Origin: Phocaeicola_A sp964580305
GTDB lineage: Bacteria > Bacteroidota > Bacteroidia > Bacteroidales > Bacteroidaceae
NCBI GenBank assembly: GCA_964580305.1
Contig: CAZOKL010000045.1
Location: 1-16,433 of the forward strand
Direction: 5' to 3'
Length of the DNA: 16,433 nt
Within the stretch, counting starts at the first letter, position 1; each line of letters opens with the position of its first letter. The position numbers were made by a program, and so were the translations under genes. Shown in pieces: positions 1-7,268 of the stretch. Below the pieces are notes generated by a model, which had not been told where the DNA came from, searched no databases, and saw only the letters and a list, made by a program, of their open reading frames with translations.

Positions 1-174
1 TATTTTTATCTGTTTGATTAGTGTGTTTTTCAGGATATATCATATCAGAGCGAATTTAGACATAAATGTCGCCCTTTCTTCGAGTAGGTTATGTTCACAT
101 ACACAAAGATTAGACACAAACCTGCCTTTGAGGTTTAATGCCTGGAATAATTTCTATTGCTTGGTTGATCTTGG
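1..174. other. Left-edge non-coding stretch downstream of rsgA
   Basis: This AT-rich stretch lies beyond the rsgA stop codon and runs to the window edge. I found no convincing coding frame. A short inverted repeat (AAACCT at 118-123 with AGGTTT at 131-136, 7-base loop) could form a small hairpin about 40 bases after the rsgA stop, but no T-tract follows it on the minus strand, so it is at best a weak terminator candidate. Confidence 0.4.
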
Positions 175-1107
175 TTAATATGCTGCACGGTATTTGCTTT
201 CGTGCTCGTCTTCTAAAATGTTGAGATAGGAGATGTATCGCGATTCACTGATAAGGTGTTCTTTCACAGCTTGGCGTACAGCACATCCCGGTTCATGCAC
301 GTGCGTACAGTTATTATATTTGCATCCGGTTGAGTAGTGGAAGATTTCCTTAAAGTAATGTCCTACCTCTTCTTGTCCCATGTCGAAAGTTCCGAAACCT
401 TTGATACCGGGTGTGTCTATGATATACCCTCCTTCATCTATTTCAAACATCTCAGAAAAAGTTGTCGTGTGCATGCCTTTGTTGTGATACTCGGAGATTT
501 CTCCTGTTTTGGCATGAAAGGCGGGATGAATGGCGTTTATCAGAGTTGATTTGCCGACACCCGAATTGCCGGAGAATAGTGTTACTTTGTGTGGTAGCAA
601 AATGCGTATGGCATTCACTCCTTGTCCGTTTGTTGCTGAGACCCGGTAACACGGATAGCCTATGTGTTCATAAAGAGTGACAAGCCCGTCCAACAAACGG
701 AGTTCATTTTCATTGTATAAGTCCACTTTGTTAAAGATGAGGCTTACCGGTACGCAATAGGCTTCAGCTGTGGTCAGAAATCGATCAATAAAAATAGTTG
801 AAGTCTCAGGGTAATTCACCGTGACGATGAGAAAGCTTTGGTCGAGATTGGCCGCGATGATGTGCGATTGTTTGGACAAGTTTGACGAACGGCGGATGAT
901 GTAGTTTTTTCGCTCGTCGATGGAAGTGATGAAAGCTGTGCCTTCATTGTTGAGTACGATGTTCACCCAGTCGCCTACAGCGATAGGGTTAGTACTTCGA
1001 ATGCCTTTCAGACGGAAATTACCTTTGATTTTGCAATCGATGACTCTGCCTTCATCTGTTTTCACCTGATACCAGCTGCCTGTGTTTTTGATTACTAATC
1101 CGTGCAC
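175..1107 (-). CDS. rsgA: Ribosome small-subunit-dependent GTPase A (RsgA/YjeQ)
   Basis: RsgA is a circularly permuted GTPase that acts late in 30S subunit maturation, with GTPase activity stimulated by the 30S particle. Numbered from the GTG at 1107 (310 residues), the protein shows an N-terminal OB-fold, then G4 NKVD (126-129), the G1 P-loop GNSGVGKST (180-188), a HTTT switch segment (about 213-216) and G3 DTPG (231-234). This G4-G1-G3 order is diagnostic. A C-terminal zinc site follows, with Cys262, Cys267, His269 and Cys275. The frame stays open to a TTG at 1197, which would add 30 residues, but those residues are encoded largely by an inverted repeat and do not resemble the family. The GTG start gives the length and N-terminus (xxGLVIKNTGSWY) that I recall for Bacteroidales homologues. 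The gene lies downstream of frr and is probably co-transcribed with it. Function is very secure; the start is well supported but inferred. Confidence 0.96.
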   Translation of the reverse strand: MHGLVIKNTGSWYQVKTDEGRVIDCKIKGNFRLKGIRSTNPIAVGDWVNIVLNNEGTAFITSIDERKNYIIRRSSNLSKQSHIIAANLDQSFLIVTVNYPETSTIFIDRFLTTAEAYCVPVSLIFNKVDLYNENELRLLDGLVTLYEHIGYPCYRVSATNGQGVNAIRILLPHKVTLFSGNSGVGKSTLINAIHPAFHAKTGEISEYHNKGMHTTTFSEMFEIDEGGYIIDTPGIKGFGTFDMGQEEVGHYFKEIFHYSTGCKYNNCTHVHEPGCAVRQAVKEHLISESRYISYLNILEDEHESKYRAAY

Positions 1108-1147
1108 GTCTTTATCGAGAATTTGAAGAGATGATGAATGTGTAAAA

Positions 1148-1229
1148 GAATTACGCAGAGCCTCACAAATTCTCAAATTGTATTTTGAAGGTTTCAAAAA
1201 CGTTCTCTCTGTGAGGCTCTGCGTAATTC
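1148..1229 (-). repeat. Perfect 20-bp inverted repeat between frr and rsgA
   Basis: Bases 1148-1167 are the exact reverse complement of 1210-1229, with 42 bases between the arms. The arm core is TTACGCAGAGCCTCAC. It lies wholly between the frr stop (1266) and the proposed rsgA start (1107). In the minus-strand transcript the second arm is followed at once by UUUUAC, so the RNA could form a strong long-looped hairpin acting as an attenuator, partial terminator or processing site. The arm resembles the CTCTGTG-type intergenic repeats I recall from many bacterial genomes, but I cannot confirm that here. I saw no target-site duplication around it. Confidence 0.85.
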
Positions 1230-1265
1230 ATTCAATCACAAATGAAGTCTGTGTTATTTTGTGTT

Positions 1266-1826
1266 TTATACTGTCATGATTTCTTTGTCTTTGGCTGCCA
1301 ACATGTCGTCTATCTGCTTGATAAACTTGTCATGTACCTTTTGAAGTTTTGCTTCAGCATTTTTCTGCTCATCTTCAGGCATGCCGTCTTTAACACCTTT
1401 CTTGAGAGCATCGATTGCATCACGGCGGGCATTGCGCACACTCACTTTAGCTGTCTCACTCTCAGCTTTGCATTGCTTTGTCAGTTGTTTGCGGCGCTCT
1501 TCGGTCAAAGGCGGGATGCCTATGCGGATGATTTCACCATTGTTTTCGGGCATGATGCCGAGTGCTGAGTCTATGATGGCTTTTTCAATTGGACGGAACA
1601 TGTTCTTGTCCCACGGCTTGATGGCGATGCTGCGTGCATCGGGAGTCGTCACGGCTGCCACGTTATTTATGGGCACCATGCTTCCGTAAGAGTCCACGCG
1701 TATTCCATCCAATAAACGGACATCTGCTTTACCGGCACGAATATGGGCCAATGCGTCGTCAAGATACATAATGGCCATGTCCATTTTCTCCTGTGCTTCT
1801 TCCAGAATAATTTTCGAGTCAGTCAT
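1266..1826 (-). CDS. frr: Ribosome recycling factor
   Basis: The product acts with EF-G to split post-termination ribosomes into subunits in the cytoplasm. The 186 residues match the family's usual length of about 185. The sequence fits RRF throughout: an N-terminal helix with HIRAGKA (about residues 28-34), the hinge and domain II region around the DARSIAIKPWDK segment (83-94), PPLTEERRKQL in the second half (about 105-115), and the long basic C-terminal helix with SVRNARRDA. The ATG at 1826 fits the conserved N-terminus and sits about 40 bases after a good Bacteroidetes -7 box. In many Bacteroidales pyrH lies upstream of frr; here the upstream gene is a glycosyltransferase, so frr appears to start its own unit with rsgA behind it. 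Confidence 0.97.
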   Translation of the reverse strand: MTDSKIILEEAQEKMDMAIMYLDDALAHIRAGKADVRLLDGIRVDSYGSMVPINNVAAVTTPDARSIAIKPWDKNMFRPIEKAIIDSALGIMPENNGEIIRIGIPPLTEERRKQLTKQCKAESETAKVSVRNARRDAIDALKKGVKDGMPEDEQKNAEAKLQKVHDKFIKQIDDMLAAKDKEIMTV

Positions 1827-1866
1827 ATAGGTTCGTGTTAAATGTTAGCAATAAAGGTTAGTGCAA

Positions 1867-1897
1867 CAAAAGTAGTATAAAAGAATTAACGATGCAA
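1867..1897 (-). promoter_or_regulatory. Bacteroidetes-type promoter for frr-rsgA
   Basis: On the minus strand the -7 box is TACTTTTG (1874 down to 1867), an exact match to TAnnTTTG. A TTGC element lies at 1897-1894, with 19 bases between them, which is the expected -33/-7 spacing. Transcription would begin near 1860, giving a leader of about 35 bases before the frr ATG at 1826. Confidence 0.7.
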
Positions 1898-1920
1898 TGA
1901 TTAGAATGATTTTCCTCCGT

Positions 1921-2688
1921 TTACACTCTTTTCCGTTGAGTAAGGATGCGTATGGCAAACCAGAAATGGTGCATCATAGTGCTTGCTGTGCCATAGTGCC
2001 GGCACATGATGTGGAAACGTTCGAGCAATGAAGCTTGGTGGTTGCGCGTGGTGAGGCCTTCTTCCTGATAGTCAATGAGTGTCAGGTGAGTATTGTGCAG
2101 TACTTTGGACTGTTTCATAATCCGTATGCACCAGTCGAAGTCTGCCGAGAAGCGGTACTGCAAATCATAAAACGGAGCGATGTCACGGCGAGCAAAGAAG
2201 GCTTGGTGACACACAAGCATCCCTTGTTTGAAACTTTTCCAGGTCAGGTGTTCTGGCGGACTCAGCCGGCGCATGCGAATGAAATGCCCTTCGTTATCAA
2301 CGATGGCTGTCTCTCCATAGATGACATCAGGAAATTCCGTGCTTTCGTGATTTGTTAGCACCGAGCGGATGATGCCTTGCAAGGTGTCATCTTCGTGCAG
2401 ACAGTCGCCGGCGTTGAGAAAACAGACATAGTCGCCGGAGGCAAGTTTCAGTCCTTTGTTCATCGCCTCATACAACCCTTTGTCCGGTTCACTGACGACG
2501 GTGTGAATATGTTCTCTGTATCGTTCAATGATGTGCAAAGTGTTGTCCGTCGAGGCTCCGTCAATAATGATATATTCCACGTTATGGTAAGTCTGGGTGA
2601 TGATGCTTTGTATGGTGTCTTCTAAAACGGCACCTGCATTGTAGGTCACTGTGATGATGGAAAATTTAGGATGGAAAGGAGTATGCAT
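1921..2688 (-). CDS. Family 2 glycosyltransferase
   Basis: This is a GT-A fold, inverting family 2 transferase that would move a sugar from a nucleotide-sugar donor to a growing envelope glycan on the cytoplasmic face of the inner membrane. Of 255 residues, the N-terminus gives the classic FSIITVTYNAG strand-loop (9-19), then IIDGASTDNT (41-50) with Asp43 and Asp48 for nucleotide binding. LNAGD (91-95) stands at the metal-binding DXD position, as is common in this subgroup. The acceptor side shows CHQAFF (160-165) and SADFDW (181-186), whose Asp residues are candidates for the catalytic base. There are no transmembrane segments. It is the last of four co-directional transferase genes and starts 8 bases after its upstream neighbour ends, so it is surely in the same operon. 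Donor and acceptor cannot be read from the sequence. Confidence 0.92.
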   Translation of the reverse strand: MHTPFHPKFSIITVTYNAGAVLEDTIQSIITQTYHNVEYIIIDGASTDNTLHIIERYREHIHTVVSEPDKGLYEAMNKGLKLASGDYVCFLNAGDCLHEDDTLQGIIRSVLTNHESTEFPDVIYGETAIVDNEGHFIRMRRLSPPEHLTWKSFKQGMLVCHQAFFARRDIAPFYDLQYRFSADFDWCIRIMKQSKVLHNTHLTLIDYQEEGLTTRNHQASLLERFHIMCRHYGTASTMMHHFWFAIRILTQRKRV

Positions 2689-2696
2689 ACCTAATA

Positions 2697-3953
2697 TTAT
2701 TGTCCAAGTGCCTGATTGTAGATTTTAATATATTGTCTGGCGACGACCGACTCCGAATAGCAGGCGATGGCTTTCCGATGAGCTGCTTCTCGAAGTTCTT
2801 CGCTGGATTCCGACAGAGACCAATGTATGCCGTTGGCAAGGTCGGAGGCTGAACGATATTCTGCTACGTAACCGTTGTGCAGATGGTCAATCATCTGGGG
2901 AATGCCACCCACGTTGAAACCCACACACGGTGTGCCGCATGACATAGCTTCCACGATGGTGTTCGGCAGATTGTCTTGTAGGGAGGGAGTGACATAGAGG
3001 TCTACAGCATTGTAGATATCTACCAAGCGGCGCTCGTCGTTGACGAAGTTCATATTGTAGGTCTGGAATGGAAGGAGCTGGGCACTTTCTTCCGCCTGTT
3101 TGCCCACGATGACCACACCGATGCGTTCATTGAGGTCGGCACATTGGTTTTTCAATATGTGGCAGGCTTCGATGAGGTAGGTTACTCCCTTGCGTTTGTC
3201 GGTAGTCTTCATCGAACCGAAGAGAATGAGCTTGCGGTCGAGCGGAAGTTCTAGCTTTTTTCGTGCTTCCCGTTGGTTGTGAGGATGAAAAAGGTGAGTG
3301 TTGATGGCATTGGGGATGCTTGTCACCTGTTTCCCTTCAAGTAATCGGCTCTTTTTGGCCATCCTTTCCAGCCAGCAACTGCATGCGATAAAATATATGT
3401 TGCTGTGTTTCATGAACTTGGCTTTCTTCTGGAACGTTTTCCATGCCAAGTCCTTTTGGCGACCTTTGCCATAGAGTTTAGGACAATGGTTGCATTCGCT
3501 TCGGTAGAGCGTACATTCTTCTGCATAGTGGCAGATGCCCGTGAAACACCACATGTCATGCATGGTCCATACTACAGGTTTGCCCGAAGACGTGATTTTC
3601 TCGAGTTTCTTGAGAGAAAGCATACCTTGGTTCACCCAGTGCAAGTGAATGATGTCTGCCTGTTTGAATTCAGGCAATTCTGTCACGTCGATGCCTGTGT
3701 TGGCAATGTCCACTTCGAACAGGTTGTGCCGTTTGAAGTGATTGGCTTTCCAGATTACGATGCGTTCCCAAATGAAGCGCCACACGTTTAACCACGACGG
3801 GGCCACCTCCACCACGTCGGCCGCATCTGTTTGTTTGTCGCGTACCAGCATGGTTGCTTGGATGCCATTGTTTCTGAGAGCTTCCATGAGGCGACGGGCC
3901 GCGATGGCAGCTCCACCTATTTTCTCCGATGTGTTGATGATGAGTACTCGCAT
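2697..3953 (-). CDS. Family 4 glycosyltransferase (WcaC-like)
   Basis: This 418-residue GT-B protein is a probable retaining transferase of cytoplasmic glycan assembly. The N-terminal domain opens with MRVLIINTSEKIGGAA (1-16), has the HLHW motif (103-106) and the segment WTMHDMWCFTGICHY (129-143), followed by a cysteine cluster (141, 147, 154, 157) seen in this WcaC-like subgroup. The C-terminal domain has SIPNAINT (212-219) and a donor-site stretch, DNLPNTIVEAMSCGTP (327-342). Here the first acid of the usual E-x7-E motif is Asp327, paired with Glu335, followed by GFNVGGIPQMI (345-355). The downstream gene begins 8 bases after the stop. Upstream is a 57-base spacer with its own possible -7 box. 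The particular sugar transferred is unknown. Confidence 0.92.
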   Translation of the reverse strand: MRVLIINTSEKIGGAAIAARRLMEALRNNGIQATMLVRDKQTDAADVVEVAPSWLNVWRFIWERIVIWKANHFKRHNLFEVDIANTGIDVTELPEFKQADIIHLHWVNQGMLSLKKLEKITSSGKPVVWTMHDMWCFTGICHYAEECTLYRSECNHCPKLYGKGRQKDLAWKTFQKKAKFMKHSNIYFIACSCWLERMAKKSRLLEGKQVTSIPNAINTHLFHPHNQREARKKLELPLDRKLILFGSMKTTDKRKGVTYLIEACHILKNQCADLNERIGVVIVGKQAEESAQLLPFQTYNMNFVNDERRLVDIYNAVDLYVTPSLQDNLPNTIVEAMSCGTPCVGFNVGGIPQMIDHLHNGYVAEYRSASDLANGIHWSLSESSEELREAAHRKAIACYSESVVARQYIKIYNQALGQ

Positions 3954-3976
3954 GTGTCCACCTGTAAATCGTGATG

Positions 3977-3984
3977 CAAAGGTA
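3977..3984 (-). promoter_or_regulatory. Possible internal -7 box ahead of the family 4 transferase
   Basis: The minus strand reads TACCTTTG here, an exact TAnnTTTG match in the 57-base gap between two glycosyltransferase genes. No good TTTG-like -33 element lies 19 bases upstream. It may be an internal promoter for the last two transferase genes or a chance match. Confidence 0.4.
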
Positions 3985-4010
3985 GGTAATATTTACGAAA
4001 GACTGAGGTC

Positions 4011-4991
4011 CTATGCTCCGAAATCGCCTTTCAAAGTACGTTTGATACGGCGTAGGGCTTTTGCCCAAAATGAGTTTGTGCGGGCATAATAGCGAACGTA
4101 TACCTGGCGGGCGACGGTGTTTTCCTCAACAGAAGAAATGGGCTCGACTTCCAACCGTTTCATGTACAGGATTGAGGCATATAGCCCTCCTCCGCCACAG
4201 TTGGTGCCGCTGCCGTCGAAACCGGTATTTTGCACCAGAGAGCGTCCCGCATTGAGTGACAGGATGCCTTTCAGGAAGAGACTAGCATTCCAGCGGATGG
4301 CCCACGAATTGTTTTTTCCGGCAATCTGGTGGCGAAGCATGCGCGTGTAGCCATATTTGCCGTCGAAGTCAAACGTTCGGTTGAGTCCACGGGTCAACAG
4401 TTCGTCAAGCAGAGCCTGGCCGTCAGGGTTGAAGTGTTGCCAGGCTCTTGCCCATGTGCCCCATCCCCAACTTCCTGTCCAGCGGATGAGAAATGTGTCA
4501 GGGAGCGAAGGGTCTTGCGTGAAATCGCAGGCGTGAACATGTCCCACATGCGGATTGTCTTTGTAGGTCTCCAGCGCGTCATTCATGAAAGTGAGAAAGT
4601 AAGGGGAGGTGACGAGGTCGTCTTCCAGCACGATGACGCGGCCGAAGCGGTTCACCAGGGTCGTAACACCGTCAATGATGTTACGGGCCAGTCCCCAATT
4701 CTCCTGGCGCTCTGTCAGGCTGACGCTGCGAAAGCCCTGAATGTTGCGGATGTAGGCCCGCACTTCTTCCACGGCGGCTCGTGTATTGTCGTCGCGTGCA
4801 GCGTCGGAGTAGATGAACAGGTCGCTCTCTGCAGCCAGATGGTTGGCTCGTAGGGCTTCGACCGTGCGTCGCACATGGATTGGCCGGTTGTAGACGAAGA
4901 GCAAGATGGGAGCGTAAATCTCTTTCGTTCCCTTTCGAATGAGGGGGGGCATGTCAGTATTCTGTGTTGCAGGAACGTTTGTAATTTTCAT
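4011..4991 (-). CDS. GT-A type glycosyltransferase, GT2/GNT-I-like
   Basis: The product is a probable 326-residue sugar transferase. It starts its catalytic domain at PILLFVYNRPIHVRRTVEAL (28-47), a strand plus helix typical of transferases of the GNT-I-like and related type. It then has DLFIYSDAARD (57-67) and the metal-binding-like segment VIVLEDDLVTSPYFL (119-133) with LEDD at 122-125. A tryptophan-rich WTGSWGWGTWARAW stretch (171-184) and a glycine-rich NTGFDGSGTNCGGGG loop (255-269) follow. The basic C-terminus (KALRRIKRTLKG) may touch the membrane. An internal Met14 is an alternative start; I kept the ATG at 4991. It starts 37 bases after the preceding transferase stops. Family assignment is fairly sure; substrate is not known. 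Confidence 0.85.
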   Translation of the reverse strand: MKITNVPATQNTDMPPLIRKGTKEIYAPILLFVYNRPIHVRRTVEALRANHLAAESDLFIYSDAARDDNTRAAVEEVRAYIRNIQGFRSVSLTERQENWGLARNIIDGVTTLVNRFGRVIVLEDDLVTSPYFLTFMNDALETYKDNPHVGHVHACDFTQDPSLPDTFLIRWTGSWGWGTWARAWQHFNPDGQALLDELLTRGLNRTFDFDGKYGYTRMLRHQIAGKNNSWAIRWNASLFLKGILSLNAGRSLVQNTGFDGSGTNCGGGGLYASILYMKRLEVEPISSVEENTVARQVYVRYYARTNSFWAKALRRIKRTLKGDFGA

Positions 4992-5028
4992 TGTTGGTTA
5001 AAAGTCCTCTCTTTAAGGATATTTGGAG

Positions 5029-6141
5029 TTACTTGGCTATGAAAGCTATGTGGTCAAGCAGTTTGCTGAACACATTGTGACGCGTCGGACGGTGTCGTTG
5101 CCGCTTGTCTCTCAGACAGTTGGTCAGAGACTTCAACGGAAGTAGGAAAAACAGGCGCGACAAGTTCTGTTGTTGTTCTTGAAGCAATTGCTGATATTCG
5201 TCGGGGTTGTCTTCCAGTCGTCGGATGAGGCTGATGACTTCATCCATCGTCTTCACGTTACAGGCATTGGTGATGAGTTCCCGATGAATCACCTCGTCAC
5301 GGTTCATGATGGCAAGCGTGCCCAGTGAGATGGCTTCAGCCACCGAGTTTCCGCGGATGATGCGTCCGCCCATCTTGACGAAATACTTGGCATCATATAG
5401 GTTTGTCAGATTTTCAGCGATGAGTTGCCGGTGCAGGATGATGTCCTGTCCGGCCTCCTGCAAGGGCTTGAAATGATTAGGCACACGGGTCACGGGGCGT
5501 TCTCTGGTGGAATTGATTTCCATGAATACGCCGTGGTTGCGTGACGGCCGTCCCAGCTTGTTGGCCATGATGTGTTCCAGCGTATGGCCATTGACAAACG
5601 TGTAGGGGAAGTCCACAGAGCCGCACGTTTCGGCCACGATGCCACGTGCCAATTGGTTCAGCGTGACGTCATAGCCGAAACGTGCCGTGTGGGTAGCCAT
5701 GTTGGCTTCGCCAATCATGTAGGCAAAAAGCGTATGTGGATATTTCCGCACGAGAGCTGTCGGGAGACTTATGTTGATGGATATCACGATGTCATAGGCA
5801 CCCCAATCGACTGAATAGCAGCTCACGGCAAAGTCGCCGTTGGCGTGTGCGCTGCCGGGGCGTTTGAACTCTTGTCCCGGTATTTTGTCGAGTGTCTGTG
5901 TCTTGAGCAGATACAAATATTTGGCCATGTGGGGGAGGACTTTCCGATAGAGTTGTGTCTCCCATTGTGGTTCTTCATGCACAATGTAGAAATCAGCGCC
6001 TAATTCGGCCATAAGCGCAATAGGACCCACTCGTCCTTGGGAAGAAAACAAGATGTTCCCGGCGTCTTTCTCAGAGGTGGGGCAAACGTAAAGGTCTTGG
6101 TAAACTTCCTGTTTAACCAAGGCTATCTTAGGGATATTCAT
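5029..6141 (-). CDS. Probable GT-B fold glycosyltransferase, first gene of the cluster
   Basis: I do not recognise a named family with confidence. The 370-residue protein looks like a divergent GT-B transferase. The C-terminal half has a donor-domain-like run, AKYFVKMGGRIIRGNSVAEA (251-270), followed by ISLGTLAIMN (271-280). It then has helical segments rich in Glu and Gln (about 300-326) and a basic tail (about 345-356), as in transferases that process membrane-linked acceptors. The N-terminal half has several Rossmann-like strands, for example DFYIVHEEPQW (50-60). I chose the ATG at 6141. The frame extends to a TTG at 6171, but that codon lies inside a -7 promoter box and so would not be in the mRNA. 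It leads a set of four same-strand transferase genes, which supports a role in envelope glycan synthesis. Confidence 0.75.
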   Translation of the reverse strand: MNIPKIALVKQEVYQDLYVCPTSEKDAGNILFSSQGRVGPIALMAELGADFYIVHEEPQWETQLYRKVLPHMAKYLYLLKTQTLDKIPGQEFKRPGSAHANGDFAVSCYSVDWGAYDIVISINISLPTALVRKYPHTLFAYMIGEANMATHTARFGYDVTLNQLARGIVAETCGSVDFPYTFVNGHTLEHIMANKLGRPSRNHGVFMEINSTRERPVTRVPNHFKPLQEAGQDIILHRQLIAENLTNLYDAKYFVKMGGRIIRGNSVAEAISLGTLAIMNRDEVIHRELITNACNVKTMDEVISLIRRLEDNPDEYQQLLQEQQQNLSRLFFLLPLKSLTNCLRDKRQRHRPTRHNVFSKLLDHIAFIAK

Positions 6142-6168
6142 GGATGTAAGAATTTGTGTTTGCTCGTG

Positions 6169-6176
6169 CAAAGATA
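6169..6176 (-). promoter_or_regulatory. -7 box for the glycosyltransferase operon
   Basis: The minus strand reads TATCTTTG, an exact TAnnTTTG match, 28 bases ahead of the ATG at 6141. The -33 region is AT-rich without a clear TTTG at 19-base spacing. Its position between menE and the first transferase suggests the four transferases form their own unit rather than only reading through from the men genes. Confidence 0.55.
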
Positions 6177-6245
6177 ATGGATTTTGTTCGTAAAAGCTTG
6201 CTATGTATATCTTTTCTGACGGGAGATGTGACAGGTGTTTGCCTC

Positions 6246-7268
6246 TTACTTTTTGAATGCTTGTTTTAACTTTTCCGCCAATGCACGTGCGTCGGCTCGT
6301 CCGACTTTCCCGCTACCGGTCTGGGGAATGTGGGTGACGTGGAAGATGTGGCGCGGCTGCCAATAAGGCCGGAGTTTTTCACGGCACAGGCGTGTCACCT
6401 CGTCTGTCGTTCGTTCGTCGGTGTAGAGCAGGGTGACGGCTTCGCCCAGTCGGGAGTCGGTCACGGCCGTGATGGCGAAAGATGTAGGGAAATATGGTTT
6501 CAGACAGGCTTCCACTTGCTCGGCCTGCACTTTTACGCCTCCCGTGTTGATGGTGTTGTCTGCCCGTCCCAAGATGCAAAACTGACCGGTTGCATTCAGT
6601 TCGGTAATGTCATTGGTTTCCAATGTAGACGGATTGACCAGCGGTGCATGGATGACCAGTGTCTTGCGTTTTGACAGGCTGATGGTGACCGAATCGAACG
6701 GCGTGTACCAGTCTGATGCATCCGGGCCGTTGAGCCGGCGCAGGGCGATGTGCGACAACGTCTCCGTCATGCCGTAGGTGCTCCACACGGCATTGGGAAA
6801 GTTGCGCAGAGCATCGGCCAAGGAGTTGTCAACGGCACCGCCACCGATAATGAGATGCTTTACCTGTTGGAGCAATGTCCGTTCGCGAGGCACTTGCAGG
6901 GTGTTGTAGACTTGCATCGGTATCATGGCGGCGAAAGTAGGTGCTTCATCCAGCTTGGCCAGCGGATGTCCGCAGGGTTGCACCACGATGAGGCGCAGTT
7001 TGCGCACCAGCGAGCGAACCACGACCATCTTGCCTGCGATGTATTGCAGAGGCATGCACAGCAATGCCGTGTCACCGGCCTGCAGGCCCAAAAAGTCACA
7101 AGTCAGGCGTGCGCTTGCCTCCATGCGCTTTTTCTCCACATTCATGCGCTTGGGTGTGCCGGTTGAGCCGGATGTCTGCACTTCAACGGTGGGGCTGTCG
7201 TTGTGCCACTCGTTCAGAAACGCACGGAGAGCCTCGTGTATGTCCGGGTTGTTTATGGGTTGAACCAT
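6246..7268 (-). CDS. menE: o-Succinylbenzoate-CoA ligase, short form
   Basis: MenE activates o-succinylbenzoate with ATP and joins it to CoA, the step before MenB closes the naphthoate ring in menaquinone synthesis. The 340-residue product carries the ANL adenylation motifs in order: P-loop TSGSTGTPK (32-40), STYGMTET (163-170), GRADNTINTGG (234-244) at the hinge, and GSGKVGR near the C-terminus with the catalytic Lys321. The protein is much shorter than the classic 450-490-residue enzymes because the N-terminal part before the P-loop is reduced to about 30 residues, as I recall for Bacteroidales MenE. The frame remains open further upstream to 7457, but those extra residues overlap menC coding sequence; the ATG at 7268 overlaps the menC stop by 16 bases, typical of translational coupling. 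Confidence 0.94.
   Translation of the reverse strand: MVQPINNPDIHEALRAFLNEWHNDSPTVEVQTSGSTGTPKRMNVEKKRMEASARLTCDFLGLQAGDTALLCMPLQYIAGKMVVVRSLVRKLRLIVVQPCGHPLAKLDEAPTFAAMIPMQVYNTLQVPRERTLLQQVKHLIIGGGAVDNSLADALRNFPNAVWSTYGMTETLSHIALRRLNGPDASDWYTPFDSVTISLSKRKTLVIHAPLVNPSTLETNDITELNATGQFCILGRADNTINTGGVKVQAEQVEACLKPYFPTSFAITAVTDSRLGEAVTLLYTDERTTDEVTRLCREKLRPYWQPRHIFHVTHIPQTGSGKVGRADARALAEKLKQAFKK

Noticed and set aside
118..136. Small AAACCT/AGGTTT hairpin after rsgA
   Set aside because: Six pairs and no T-tract on the minus strand; too weak to call a terminator.
1148..1229. Invertible promoter of the Bacteroides type
   Set aside because: The arms are perfect, but the 42-base interior is short, has no promoter match that I can see, and lies inside a housekeeping operon with no invertase nearby.
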